Part shown: positions 1-11,205 of the stretch, piece after piece
Layout: the number at the start of each line of letters is the position of its first letter
Position numbering within the stretch: the first letter of the stretch is position 1
Assembly: GCA_034440635.1 (NCBI GenBank)
Contig: JAOTON010001929.1
Location: 434,001 to 498,000, forward strand
Source: Lepas anatifera
Lineage: Eukaryota; Arthropoda; Thecostraca; Lepadidae
Length of the DNA stretch: 64,000 nt
Direction: 5' to 3'
Program-made: the position numbers and the translations under genes
The notes under the pieces: generated by a model
Databases searched by the model: none
What the model saw: the letters and a program-made list of their open reading frames with translations, nothing else
What the model was told of the DNA's origin: nothing

Positions 1-2580
1 GGTGCAAAACACGGCGCAAAACCTCGCGTATAGCCCAGTTGCTGAAAGCGCCCTAAAACACCAATGCGGCGCAGAACCTCCCCTTAAGATATGCGTGGTG
101 AAAACGGGCATTGCCCGAAGAACGGTTCTTTCTGCAGATCTAGTTTTTCTCATTCTTAAAATCATGGTCTCTTATGCCTCTCCCTAACGTAAAGTTGAAA
201 GCTTGGATCTGTGACCTTGCAGAAGTCACCTACTTAAGCAGGTTTTCAGACTTGGGTAAATCACTTTCCAGGGAACTGTGTTAGAGCTTTCATTTTGATA
301 ACATTACGAGTGGATTGTCATTGACATGTGCATATGCATATGCATATGCATTGACATGTGCATATAGACCATGTAAGGTCAAATCGTGACTTTTGATCTG
401 ACCTTAGGTCATACATGTTTCGTACACGCATGACCTAATTAAGGTCAAAATAAAGGGTGCTATGTCCCGATTTCAAACCATGAAGCAATCCCTTTCGATC
501 TGTCAACGCATGACACGTGATATGTATTAACCAATGTCATGGCTTTTGCACATGTCGCAAGCAGCCAGTTCAGCTGAGCTTCATAATTACACGTGATGCC
601 TAGGTCAACCCAGGGACAGGTTATATTTTTGTTCTGTGCAATTGAGGGCAGAAACAAAATGTGGCTTCCAGGTATCCAGACGCATTTTGTCAATAAATAA
701 ATTTTTATTTCGACACAGCGCTCCGTTCCCTATAAGGGGCAAAGAAGTGCCAATGCAGCACTGCAGCACCATTTCTGTGGCTGCTATTGTCTGTTGCCGC
801 CGAGGTTCACTAACAGTTTACACATTCGCCGCCAGAGTGCGATGAGCTTCGGGATCAATGATGTTGTACGTAAATTGAACGTGAACAGAGAAGTGAAATT
901 CCGCCGTTTTAGCGCTCATCAGCAGCATCATAACTGACTCACGGGAAGCGGTATGCGGCGGCGGGGGGGTGCACCGGGGCACCGCGTTATCTCTTGGATA
1001 GACCAGAGGGCAACGTTGAGGTTTTAAGCACCATTGAGCTGTTGTTGAGGGCATCTTTTAGGGACGCTTTAAGGGGGAATTGTGGCACCCCTTAAATCGA
1101 CTGAAGTATGCACTGAGGTAGTTTCGTCTTGTCTTTCTGGAATTAATGATTATTTTTATTGCGTTTCATTCATTCAAATTCATCACCAGCAGGCTTACAA
1201 CCCACTGATAGGTGAACTTACAGGTTAAAACTGCAGCAAGGGTAAAATATTTTCAATCAGTTAGTAAAAACATACAAGCAGTCACATAAAGCCAAAAATA
1301 TACGTACACCATAAAATACTAAAGCGGGTTTGCTCAAACGTTTTTTCGCCGTTTCACTGCCTAAAACAATAGAACGAGGCGTAGAAGGGATCCGCTGCGG
1401 GGTGCATGCCCGTATGAGTGTTAAATTCCCGCACAGTTCGTGGAAACAGGCCACGTTAGAATGTGGCATGTTGGTCTCTTGGACGGATGGGACGTGAATA
1501 AACTGCAGTGGCCCACCCCTGGTTTGACGTTGAGGGACACAGAGCGGGGAACATCTGAGCAGGAAGGTGGAGTCCACTGTGCAGTAGAAAGTTTTGTGCA
1601 TAAAGCTGACACTGCATTTGCATTTTTGTGTTAATTTTTTGATATTGAATTAGTTTAGAAAATCGTGGTATGAGAGTGATCAAGAACACCGTGAAGTATA
1701 AACGTAAAAAGCTAACCATATGAGGAATTTGTGTTGAATTTTGTCAATCCTTGTAAGTTGAGAGGGTGCGACTCCGCCCCAATGACGCATTCATACGCAA
1801 GGACAGACCGAACGTTCCAGAAATAGCGAAGATGGGGCTGTCCGCAATAGTTCCGCCGTTCTACCAGTCTAGAGGGACTACAACAGCGCGCCCATCACTC
1901 TGACCGCTTTGCCAACTGTAGACGATTGCATTTTGAATTATTTTTCAACATCGTGAAAACCAAGTGTTTTTTCAATGAGCAGAAATGTGGATATTTGTGG
2001 GAAAATGCCATTGGTGCTTCCCCCCTCTGGATCCGCCCCTGAATAAATACCAATGCATGTTTTGATTGGTCAGTATTAGTTCATAGAAACCATTGTGTGT
2101 GAAATCCGGCCTGCAGATTTCTGTGGTTAAGCGTCGTTAAATGGCAGTGTCTTTTCATCCTGAGATCATCAGTAAGACGAAGTAAGTAAAAAAGGTTGAA
2201 ATCTGCATTCCACTAAGCATCAGTGAGGTCTTACCTTCGCTGAGAATCGGGAAAAAAGTATGATCACTATAGGTGATCAATATCCATCCATTTTTACTAA
2301 AGCCAAAGGAAGTAGATTAAGGTTAAGGAAGTGGGCGGAACTTTTTCCGCTAACGTGTTGGATCACATTAAGGGTGTCTCCCCTTAGACAAGAGCGTGGT
2401 TCTCCCGGTAAACTGGTACCACGCTTCAATAAATCCCACAATGATTCATACGAGATCCGGGGTTTGGCAGCAAGTGCTACCAACACACTTCTTGGGAGGC
2501 TACCTGACTTGCCTGGTTCAATGACCTGGCCTGGTTGTGCTGCTCATGAGGATCGGCGCAGCTAGTTTAAGGCATCTATA
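1..2580. other. Gene-free flank with scattered repeat fragments
   Basis: I see no supportable exon here. Short open frames on both strands lack splice-site context and protein-like composition. Visible structure includes a short alternating CATATG run near 318-352. A cluster of AGGTCA-type half sites lies at 366-450. A fragment near 2027-2038 has the CTGGATCCGCC end typical of the MITE family seen elsewhere in the window. The stretch near 45-65 (GCGCCCTAAAACACC) resembles 14289-14306, so part of this flank is probably interspersed repeat. Confidence 0.4.
366..450. promoter_or_regulatory. Cluster of AGGTCA-type half sites
   Basis: Within 85 bases there are about six AGGTCA or TGACCT hexamers. 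They include the everted pair TGACCTTAGGTCA near 399-411 and a second everted pair (TGACCT, five bases, AGGTCA) near 431-446. AGGTCA is the half site of many nuclear receptors. No gene start is visible next to it, and AGGTCA hexamers also recur near 14326-14365, so this may be repeat-borne and non-functional. Confidence 0.22.
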
Positions 2581-2600
2581 GAATCAGACTGGTAGAAGGC

Positions 2601-2684
2601 CTATCTGACCTGGCTGAGAGGCTGTCTGACCTGGCTAAGAGGCTATCTGACCTGGCTAAGAGGCTACCTGACCTGGTTGAGAGG
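2601..2684 (-). repeat. 21-bp tandem repeat over the SRCR gene stop codon
   Basis: Four copies of a 21-base unit (plus-strand form GAGGCTATCTGACCTGGCTAA) run head to tail. Read on the minus strand in the SRCR frame, each unit encodes P-L-(N/S)-Q-V-R followed by a stop or Gln. The stop codon of exon 3 lies in the first copy; two of the other three also end in a stop and one has CAG instead. Each unit also contains CAGGTCAG, a donor-like sequence. The unit is a multiple of three, so copy changes keep the frame. Confidence 0.75.
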
Positions 2685-2824
2685 CTGGGACGGGTCGGGG
2701 CCGCAGATCACCCCCGCCAGGTTGTTGTAGCTGCACTCGCGGGTGCCCTCCAGTCCGTTGTGGTAGCAGTACTGCAGACCATACCGCCCCACTTGACAGT
2801 GAGCCACCAGCGTGCCGATGCTCG
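2664..2824 (-). CDS. SRCR gene exon 3 (C-terminal half of the domain, stop)
   Basis: The acceptor ACCATTTGCAG precedes 2824 and enters in phase 1, so the split codon becomes Pro. The exon encodes SIGTLVAHC, GLQYCYHNGLEG, REC and LAGVICGPDPS, giving the last four conserved cysteines. Translation stops at TAG (2666-2664) within the 21-bp repeat. Just upstream, the open frame continues to 2978 with no SRCR similarity and is intronic. Confidence 0.8.
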
Positions 2825-5800
2825 CTGCAAATGGTGGTCCAGACATCACACAGCTGCGGGCAGCCGCAATGCTCCAATGCACCGCGGGGGAGGGGGACAT
2901 TGGACTCCTCTTCACAGTAGCGAGCCGTCCCATAATCAACTGGATTAAAACACCATTGATGTGGCTCAGAATATGCATATTTTCCCGGTAATTCCTGGAT
3001 TGTTAAAGTATACATGCCGGTAAATTATATGTGGTCCTTGAGATTGCTTACAAACTCCTATAAAAAGAGAAAATAATCGTCAGACAAAAAAGAACCGCAA
3101 CAAATTAACCGTAGCAAAGTATACTGTCGCATTTACCCAAGCATACATGAGAAGGAAAATATTGCCTTCGTGTTCAAATATATATATCTGGTTAAATTTT
3201 GCAGCGATTTCTGAACTTGGGATTTTTGTTCCCAATATTTCTGTCTGTCTTATCTGGCTCATATATTATTGACTTTCTTCGGCAAATAGCTCCTTCACCA
3301 TCAAAATTCAGGTAAGGTAAAATGTATATACGGCCGGTTTCGTGTAATGTCTTGTCCCTATTCCTGTCTGGGGCGAATTCTGCTCACCCCTCGTTTTTCC
3401 ATGCTATTTTCAAAAATATTCGTGATAGACTTTTGAAGCTATCATATTTTTTTCAAAAACTAAATTTGACAGATTACCGAGAATTTCTGATATAGTATCC
3501 TTACTAGGGGCGGAGCCGTGGTTCGGTGTTTAAGAAGCATCTGTTCATAAACGGAGTATCGGTGCGGTGTGTTCTTCATATCACAAACCCGTCCGTAACC
3601 ACATTGAGACGAGTTGGAATATTCTATTGTTGTTTCTCTTTCACGTGATATTTCGTTTACATTCTAACACACATATTTTTGCGACTGAGCCGGTAACAGC
3701 AACTCAATATGGGGAGTTTCTTATGTAATTGGATTGTACTCTTGCAGAGTAAATGAAATGCTTACAGGATAGTCAGGAGAAACAAAAACAGACATACCAC
3801 CAACTCTCAACCCTATATTATACGATAATGAGATGGCATAGGCGTGTTCAGGTATTGTAATTAAGGGAGTTTCACGCATATGTCAGCGTATTTTAGCATA
3901 CCAAATGTAATGAATGGGACAAGCATCGTGGGCATGCATTTGGTTCCAAGACCGAATAGAGAAAAAATCATCCATGGGCGGATCACGGAAACATCATTCA
4001 GAATCCCACCGGGTTTGGCATGGGCGGATAAAGGTTGGCAAATATGACAAGTGTCAATAACCGATGAACATGTGTACAAGCATGCCTTTCATACTTCAAT
4101 ATTTATCTTGTTCCAATATTTTTCTCTCCTATATGTGCCTGTGATGGCTGTTGTACGGTATCTTACTTATCTCGAAGCAAAATATTTCACGCTGTATCTG
4201 ACTTTTGTTGATCTATGCAACAATGCAACAGGTAAAATGTAGATATTTCACAACATAGTTTTGGCCCCGTAATAGCCATTATAATTTTTATTCTTCACAT
4301 ACTGAAGCAAATGACAACTTTGCATCGTTTTACGCATTGATCGCACTTTTAATTTTTCTTTAGATTGGACGGGTAGGTTTTGAGATCTAAGCTGTATACA
4401 TATCATGGGTAGGTTCCCTAAAACAATCATCCACATATACGTGTATAATTTGTACGACAGTTAAGTCACCTACGACTATTTACCACTGCCTACCACGTTC
4501 AATATTAGACATAAAACCTATCTCCAATACAAATATACAAACGTGTTTAATGCGGCAAGTTGATAACCCTCAGAATATTTTAGAACGGATCGAGCTGCTA
4601 AATACTGAGAAAATGCTAAGATTTTACATTCTTATTAAAGAGAAACGTTCATTTATAGATTTTATCGGTGATAAGGAAGTGCAAAATTTGGTGGCCCATG
4701 ATATGACCACGAATTGTATCCGCATGCGTGTTTGCATGATTGCTGAAATCCATTTTTCCCATAATATGTGTGTAGGTTATAGCAACGGACAATGGTTTAC
4801 GGACTAATTCGAAGCTGGTTCAGACAATAGATAATCTGATTTGCCTGATCTAAACTTTGATTATGAACGAACTATTTTCCAAAGCGAATCGCGAATAGAA
4901 AGAGATGGGCTAGACAGAGACATTAGAAAGAAAAACACAAAACTCAAAAGCCGCTGTAGCATATATCAGAAGATATGTAGAGAATACTTTGCATGCTCGT
5001 TTTCTTAAATAGATAGAAAAGTTACGCATGTTTTATTTCGGCGTGTTCACCTGATCATAGTACACTCCGAAGCTATTTTGAAGCATTTTGCACAATAGAC
5101 ACAGGGTAGAAATCGTGCAGGGCTTGCAGGGAGAACAATAGCAATATTCGCATCTATAATACTAGTCTGTCTAATATATTTTTTGGTTTAAAATTTTACA
5201 CTTCCGGGAAAACAAATAACACTTGGTGTAGCACAACTGATGCAAAGTCCCAACAAAAAGGTCAGGAAGCAAAGAAAGCATTTCATCCGATGAGGCGAAG
5301 ACGGCAAGAGTGGGCGCTGTATGACATCGCAGGTTTGCGCGACCCTAAACCCAAATAACCAATCAAGACGGCAAGAGTGATAGCTACTCACGGCTTCTGA
5401 AGCCGAAGCGGCCGTTGTGGGTGGCGACGGCGGTACCGGGAAAGCCCAGATATTTGCAGACGGCGAGCGCGTGCTTGTCAGTCCAGCCGATGTCGCAGAC
5501 GGAGCGCCAGCGGCTGCTGCCGTCTCGCCAGTCGGTCACGAACACCTCCACATTACCTACCGGGTGAGGGGTGAGATCTCGCCAGTCGGTCACAAACACC
5601 TCCACATTACCTACCGGGTGAGGGGTGAGATCCCGCCAGTTGGTCACGAACACCTCCACATTGCCTACCGGGTGAGGGGTGAGATCTCGCCAGTCGGTCA
5701 CAAACACCTCCACATTACCTACCGGGTGAGGGGTGAGATCTCGCCAGTCAGTCACGAACACCTCCACATTGCCTACCGGGTGAGGGGTGAGATCTCGCCA

Positions 5801-8494
5801 GTCGGTCACAAACACCTCCACATTGCCTACCGGGTGAGGGGTGAGATCCCGCCAGTTGGTCACGAACACCTCCACATTGCCTACCGGGTGAGGGGTGAGA
5901 TCTCGCCAGTCGGTCACAAACACCTCCACATTACCTACCGGGTGAGGGGTGAGATCCTCGCCAGTCGGTCACAAACACCTCCACATTGCCTACCGGGTGA
6001 GGGGTGAGATCCCGCCAGTCGGTCACAAACACCTCCACATTGCCTACCGGGTGAGGGGTGAGATCTCGCCAGTCGGTCACAAACACCTCCACATTGCCTA
6101 CCGGGTGAGGGGTGAGATCCCGCCAGTTGGTCACAAACACCTCCACATTGCCTACCGGGTGAGGGGTGAGATCTCGCCAGTCGGTCACAAACACCTCCAC
6201 ATTGCCTACCGGGTGAGGGGTGAGATCCCGCCAGTCGGTCACAAACACCTCCACATTGCCTACCGGGTGAGGGGTGAGATATCGCCAGTCGGTCACAAAC
6301 ACCTCCACATTGCCTACCGGGTGAGGGGTGAGATCCCGCCAGTCGGTCACGAACACCTCCACATTGCCTAACGGGTGAGGGGTGAGATCTCGCCAGTCGG
6401 TCACGAACACCTCCACATTGCCTACCGGGTGAGGGGTGAGATCCCGCCAGTCGGTCACGGACACCTCCACATTGCCTACCGGGTGAGGGGTGAGATCTCG
6501 CCAGTCGGTCACGAACACCTCCACATTGTTTACCGGGCGGCTGGTTTGCGAAATGTGAATCTGCGGAGTTTAACAATGCGTGGTGTACTTGTTAAAGATG
6601 ATCGCTTGCGGCTGGATCATGCAATTGAGGATCACACACTGGCAGTAACGTTCACAGTTTGATTGTTTTGGTTATTGAAAACTTCTCCGGGCTGACTTCA
6701 CCAATCCTGCCGCGAGTGCTGTTATCACTATGGTTGGGTCGCTATAGTTTTAGTTTCCGAACAGTTTCAGTGCATTTTTTCCGGAGCTGATACTCTTTGT
6801 ACGCAGTGGCTACCGGCATAGGTAGAAGACCATTTCCGGAGAATATTCTGCCATCGAAATGGAATGTAAAATGATTGTCAGTTTGAACAAAATCAATACA
6901 AATCTGTCTAAATTCGGATGTGTTTTAAACGTGCTGACACTCCCTGCGGTAAATTTCTCGATGAGCTTCTTTTTCTTCTAGGGCTTGTAAGAATCAGCTG
7001 GTCCACGTGATGTAAACCAGAAAGATTTAACGTATTTCTTCCAAAAACCACTAGAGATGAATATCATTTTTCAAGCGGGGACAGACAGCGGCCTTGTCAC
7101 TAGGCGCGCTCAGAAACGGTCATAGACTGCAACTACTGGTGACATCGCTGATGTCACCTGCGATACATCCGTGGCTCGTGCCGAGTGCGCGGACGGCGAT
7201 GATCTGTCCTGGTTACAGAACCTGTGGTTTCCCCTGAGGCGGGAGTGGGGAGCTGCCGCTGCGAAGGATGCAGTCCGTGACATGAGATATTACACACCAG
7301 GTGAGATAAATGCTTACAGGGAAGCCATGAGGTCGAAAGTAAAGCTTTCTCCTTCCATGCTGTCATAACGTTTGCTTGGTTAGATTGACTTCATCGTGGA
7401 TGGACAGTTATCTGGTTATTGAATGGGTAAGAGGGCTGCGTCTTTTGTTATTAAGTCTACTTTAGATTAATTACTCAGCGCACTCTGCATCAAATATCAG
7501 GATTGTATAAATAAATGTTAATGCCATGCAGGGATTAGTTTATTTCTGAAATATATTGGTGTAACAATTATTTCCATTTAAAGAGTAAGACGTTGGGAGA
7601 CATTTGCATGTCCTGAACATTAGGCTAGGCATGAATACAGTTGTTAACAAGAGTGGTGATTATATTGAATAACTTTTTCTCGTAAAAGCGTGGAAATGGG
7701 GAGTGACCGAAAATGGACAGCTCAAATTTCATGGAAAGATTTACTGAGCACCCAGACTTGTCCATGGGGCAAGGAATTTCTTCTGCATTCAATCATGTCT
7801 AAGCTGTCAGTCGTATCAATCATATTAAACAGTCAAATTTAAAGGACAGCCCTCTGAAAAAATTAGCATTCATTGAACAATCATGTCCCGGCATCTCGCA
7901 ATGCTATCGGAGCACTTAAATGTATGGCAAATTAAAGTACAATTGGATGACTGGTGAACATTGCGTACCATTCGTAGAACATTATCTCACTATTTTCCGA
8001 TATGAGGAGAACCTACCGATTTACTCTGTAAAAAACGAAAATACAAGCAGATTAGACGAACTATTACATCTCCTAATATCTTTTGCTTATATCTCGTCCT
8101 TCAAGCTTTTAACGAATTCCTGAGTCTAGATATCAGCTGTTTATATTTCCGGCCCTAGTGTTACTTTATTCGTTTGCAGACATACCAGCTGTGTCTGTTT
8201 ACCTTCCCGTGAGTTGCTGCCTCCCACCAGACGCGTCTCGTACTGCTCCTGGTTGGAGCGTGAGCCGTACAAGCTCCTCGAGCTGACGTTGCGGGTCAGC
8301 AGGTCCGTGCGGACGCCACGAATGTTGCTGAACAGGTTCCTAAGCGGCGAGAAGAAGGGAAGTCGGCTGAGGTTGGAGAGGCGCGTCTGGAACGGGAACA
8401 GGTCCTGGTAGGGTGCGAACTGCGAGTTCGACTGGGCGGAGGCTGGCGGAGCGGTCAGCGCTATGGCCAGCGCGGCGCACAGCCACAAGTGCAT
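2664..8494 (-). CDS. Secreted single-domain SRCR protein (three exons)
   Basis: Joining 8494-8203, 5556-5392 and 2824-2664 gives 618 bases, that is 205 codons and a stop. Residues 1-20 form a signal peptide (MHLWLCAALAIALTAPPASA), then about 65 linker residues with possible N-glycosylation sites (NLS, NVS). The SRCR domain follows: RLVGGSNSREG, a VEVF strand, WRSVCD, GWTD, VCKYLGF, and near the end LAGVICG. Six cysteines are present (VCD, VCK, HCQ, YCY, ECS, ICG). This matches group A SRCR domains, which are known to be split over exons, unlike single-exon group B. Both introns are phase 1. Such proteins are extracellular and usually bind ligands or microbes; the ligand here is unknown. The start was chosen for the signal peptide and the good context TCCACCATG. 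Exon 3 could instead splice at CAG|GTCAGG (2673/2672), adding further sequence. Confidence 0.85.
2825..5391 (-). other. SRCR gene intron 2
   Basis: No further exon is recognised in this 2.6-kb intron. AT-rich stretches make up much of it. The segment 5308-5366 (GGCGCTGTATGACATCGC and following bases) resembles 51880-51925 and looks like the tail of an interspersed repeat. Confidence 0.5.
5392..5556 (-). CDS. SRCR gene exon 2 (core of the domain)
   Basis: The exon starts after GGTAG at 5558-5557 and ends before the donor GTGAGT at 5391-5386. It is 165 bases and phase 1 on both sides. It encodes NVEVFVTDWRD, then WRSVCD, GWTD and VCKYLGFPGTAV, matching the SRCR core, and ends at GFRS. The acceptor is the one in the innermost minisatellite unit. 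Upstream units offer equivalent acceptors that would add multiples of 18 codons, at least as far as the indel near 5955. Confidence 0.82.
5540..6532 (-). repeat. 54-bp minisatellite of splice-acceptor plus exon sequence, about 19 copies
   Basis: Each 54-base unit, on the minus strand, holds a pyrimidine-rich stretch ending CACCCCTCACCCGGTAG, followed by the first 32 bases of exon 2. In translation a unit gives the 18-residue repeat NVEVFVTDWRDLTPHPVG. Units alternate in type (GATCTCG versus GATCCCG on the plus strand), suggesting a 108-bp dimer as the duplicated block. One unit near 5955 has an extra base (GATCCTCG) and divides the open frame into 5384-5929 and 5931-6524. The outermost copy (6520-6540) has GGTAAAC in place of the GGTAG acceptor. 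Confidence 0.95.
7126..7311 (+). CDS. Possible orphan exon inside SRCR intron 1
   Basis: A 62-codon open frame follows a TAG at 7123 and ends at a strong donor, ACACCAG|GTGAGAT. It contains ADGDDLSWLQNLWFPLRREWG. I do not recognise the protein. A possible acceptor is CATAG at 7125, which is weak. It lies opposite the SRCR gene, and no partner exon is visible. It may be chance or a fragment of an unrelated gene. Confidence 0.18.
8203..8494 (-). CDS. SRCR gene exon 1 (signal peptide, linker, domain start)
   Basis: The exon runs from the ATG at 8494 to a GAAG|GTAAAC donor at 8203/8202 and ends in phase 1. It encodes the signal peptide, a linker with many Ser, Arg and Phe residues, and the opening strand of the SRCR domain, RLVGGSNSREG, which is the classic N-terminal signature of the family. 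An upstream in-frame ATG at 8647 exists but would put about 50 residues before the hydrophobic segment, so I prefer 8494. Confidence 0.8.
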
Positions 8495-8730
8495 GGTGGA
8501 GCGGCGGAGGGCGGTGGAAACTGGCCGGCCGCTGGCGAGGCTCTGGGAGTCTACGGTCCGCCTGAAAACGGACCCGGGTGACAGCCCGACGACCGTCAGC
8601 GTCACGTCAAACGCGGGGACGCCAGCCGACGTCACGGAGCCCGCCACTCACCCGCGAAAGGTCAGCGCGGCGCCGGTGGCGGCGCCGACCGCAGCCCCAC
8701 TGTGGCGACCCCACTCCAACACGCCCGAGA
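8230..8730 (-). promoter_or_regulatory. CpG-rich region over SRCR exon 1 and its 5' flank
   Basis: The sequence becomes GC-rich and full of CpG (GCGCGGCGCC, GGCGGCGCCGACC) around the first exon, in contrast to the AT-rich flanks. Two CGTCACG or ACGTCACG motifs lie near 8601 and 8629 and resemble CRE-type sites. No TATA box is apparent. This is the most likely promoter and 5' UTR area, though the transcription start cannot be placed. Confidence 0.4.
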
Positions 8731-9309
8731 CACTGCAGCATGAACTTCTTTCTGGAGATCTAGGCAGAGGACCGTCCCTGCCAAAGACGACTATGGTGTT
8801 TCAGGCTTTTGAGCAAATACAGCGGTGTTCGGGTGGGAAGAACGGAAGAATAAAAGGGAGCTGGAGCCTTGCGGACCAAGTTCTCAAGATAGACTCAGGT
8901 ATATTCGACCGTAGTCACACGACTACATAGGTTTTCATACAATCATATCACAGTCATGGGTGGTGAAAGATTTCCGTTGCACCGCTCATGTCATGTCCGA
9001 AAATTGCAAGACAGTGTTTTTTTTAAGAACATTGCACAAAATTGGAGAGTTTAGCTGGAGAAGTATTTCCCAATCCCCACCCCTCCCCCTCCCTGGATCT
9101 GTCAGTAGGCCTAGTTTCTACTATTGTAACGATTTTTCCCAGTTTAACCATTCAAGAACCCCGGCAGTGCGGTTACGTTGAACGTTCTACTGTGTAATCG
9201 AAAATAATAGTATTGAATTGTTTAAACTACATTGCAAATTTAAGATTTTTAATAGACGACAGAGAAGAGGATCTGCAGACCATGTTTGACTCCCAACTCC
9301 ATATACGGA

Positions 9310-9568
9310 TTCAGACCTCCGATCGCGGGGCCTCATCCGGACCAGAGGGCGCTCCTTTTGGGCGGAAAAAGCTGTTAGGTGGGTGCCAAATTCTATCGTG
9401 AGGGCGCCGATACTTGCATCTGGGGAGCAGGGGATGGGGTGAGAAGTGACATTTCAGGGGGAGGGGTGACATCGACCTTTCAGGTGAGCGCCGATACTAC
9501 TTCAGGGGCGCCGAGGGTCTATGGTGGGGGGGGCAGTGCCTCCCTTGGACCCCCTTGGATCCGTCAAT
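9310..9568 (+). mobile_element. Degenerate MITE of the GGATCC family
   Basis: The segment matches, with drift, the MITE carried in every macrosatellite unit. Shared blocks include GATACTTGCATCT, GTGACATTTCAGGGGG, CATCGACCTTTC and the right end CCCTTGGATCCGTC. It is non-coding and GC-rich in its right half. Copies at 17244-17507 and inside the array show it is an interspersed family. Confidence 0.6.
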
Positions 9569-10861
9569 GCGCAGCTCCTCTCAATGGTCATCAAACCTTC
9601 AAAACTGTATCAACTGAGGGCCACTGTCCTTTTACATCTGAACAACTGAAGACCTGCTCATTGCTTCGCGACAGCTGTTGTGCCCTTTGGTGAAGGCTGC
9701 TGTTGCGCTAAAATCGGCCTTTTTGTGCGAAACAGCACCAAAAGTGTCCGATAGCGAAAACAAAGAGTGCCCTTACGACTATTAGACCTTTACCCATGTG
9801 AGCCCTTATAATGTTTATTGCCTTTTTTCGGTCCCCAGTACAAATTTAAGAAAAATACATTGGCCTGCCGTGACAGGAACCTGCTGCCAATGTCGGCCCT
9901 CTAGAGCCAGGGAGGAAAGGGACAGTCGCCCTTAATAAGTCCACAGTCGCCCCCACCACCTGTCGACGCTGGGCGCTGCACAGGCCGAAGCCGTGCGACA
10001 CCGGTGCTTTGAAAAGGATATCAGAAGGGGGTTCAGTCAGAGGCATCGTTCGTTTTCGCGTCCTTTAGGTAACAGGCATATCCTCACAGCCGTAGAACTT
10101 CATCTCCATTTCTGGTTACTCCTCCATTGTCCGCCACCAAACTCCGTTGAACGAGTTGGCTACCCTTCCGACTGTTTCCAGGACAGCGATGCTCCTCTGA
10201 AGAGATCCTAGGTCCCCTTAGTTCCCGATTTGGCTTTTGAAGTACCCACTCCCTACAACGCAACAACTGAATCCCAAAAAGTACCTCTCCTGTTTTATTT
10301 ATTTTTGAGGTTTCCCTCACCTCAGCGAAATTCCGGATCCATCTTTGGCCCTGAGCTTAGCACGCGCCAGTGCAGGGGTCTTCGTCACATTCGACCTTGT
10401 CAGGTCAAATCCTAAAAACTGACCAGACCTTATGCCAGGTACCTAAAGTTGGCACAGATATAATGCACATCATTCCGACTGCGGTGGGAAGCCAAACACA
10501 ACTACGTCAAAATAAACGCTGTTTCACCATGTTCTGAAAATTTCAAACTTACCCAATTTCACTTGTATTTCCAGTGAGAGGACATGGTTCTGACTTGACT
10601 CTGTCATCGATATAAAAATCCCATTACCACAAGCTGCTGCAATATGTGACTTCATACGACGTGAATACCATTTCGTTTAAGTTTTGCTCTTTCTGTTACA
10701 CCTCAAAATATTTTTTGGTTAAGTGAATTGACCTGGACTGATGACCCGGGCCAAAAAAAAATTAGAAGTAACCAAGATCAGAAAGGAGTTTTGCCAAGTA
10801 TCAGCGACGCTGCCCGCCGCCGCCTTTTCTTTTGTAAAAACGTTGGGGCGGGGAAACCCTC

Positions 10862-11043
10862 CCGCCGTAAATAATAATATTTGTGACTTATCAACGCACT
10901 AACTATCAAGGTTATATAACGTTGTCAACTTTTTCCCTGATAAAAGGGTTTCTCTTGAGCCAAGGTTTTTTTCTTGCTTAGGGAATCTACGTGGCCTTGA
11001 ACACGGGTCAGCTGCATGGGAAGGGAGCTCGCTAAGCGCTACA
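10862..11043 (-). repeat. tRNA-derived SINE, minus-strand copy
   Basis: On the minus strand this carries the tail AGTGCGTTGATAAGTCAC and an ATTATTATT end, matching the diagnostic 3' region (GTGCGTCGTTAAACCCC, then ATT repeats) of the SINE at 43319-43494. The tRNA-like head is decayed. A second copy lies immediately beside it in the same orientation. Confidence 0.55.
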
Positions 11044-11205
11044 TAATAATAACTTTTGAGCTTATCGACGCACCACTGACCAGAGATATATGGCGTTATT
11101 GCTCTTTGCTCTGGGAATCCGTCAGGCCTTGAACCTGGGTCGGTCACGCGGGAGGCGGGCCTGCTAACCACTATATCACTGCATCACCGCACCACCGCCC
11201 CCCCA
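11044..11205 (-). repeat. tRNA-derived SINE, minus-strand copy
   Basis: The minus-strand reading has a tRNA-like head (GTGATATAGTGGTTAGCAGG, then CCAGGTTCAAGGC as a B box) and the tail CAGTGGTGCGTCGATAAGC with an ATTATTATG end. It lies head-to-tail with 10862-11043, either as two insertions at one site or as a tandem duplication. Confidence 0.6.

Noticed and set aside
5931..6524. A 1149-bp exon 2 taking in the whole minisatellite
   Set aside because: Entry from exon 1 in phase 1 at 6540 meets a stop at once, and the extra base near 5955 breaks the frame. An acceptor inside the repeat fits phase and gives a closed 205-residue product.
5417..6662. Plus-strand frames rich in PVGHKHLHIAYRVRGEI
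   Set aside because: They are the antisense translation of the 54-bp minisatellite, whose period keeps several frames open.
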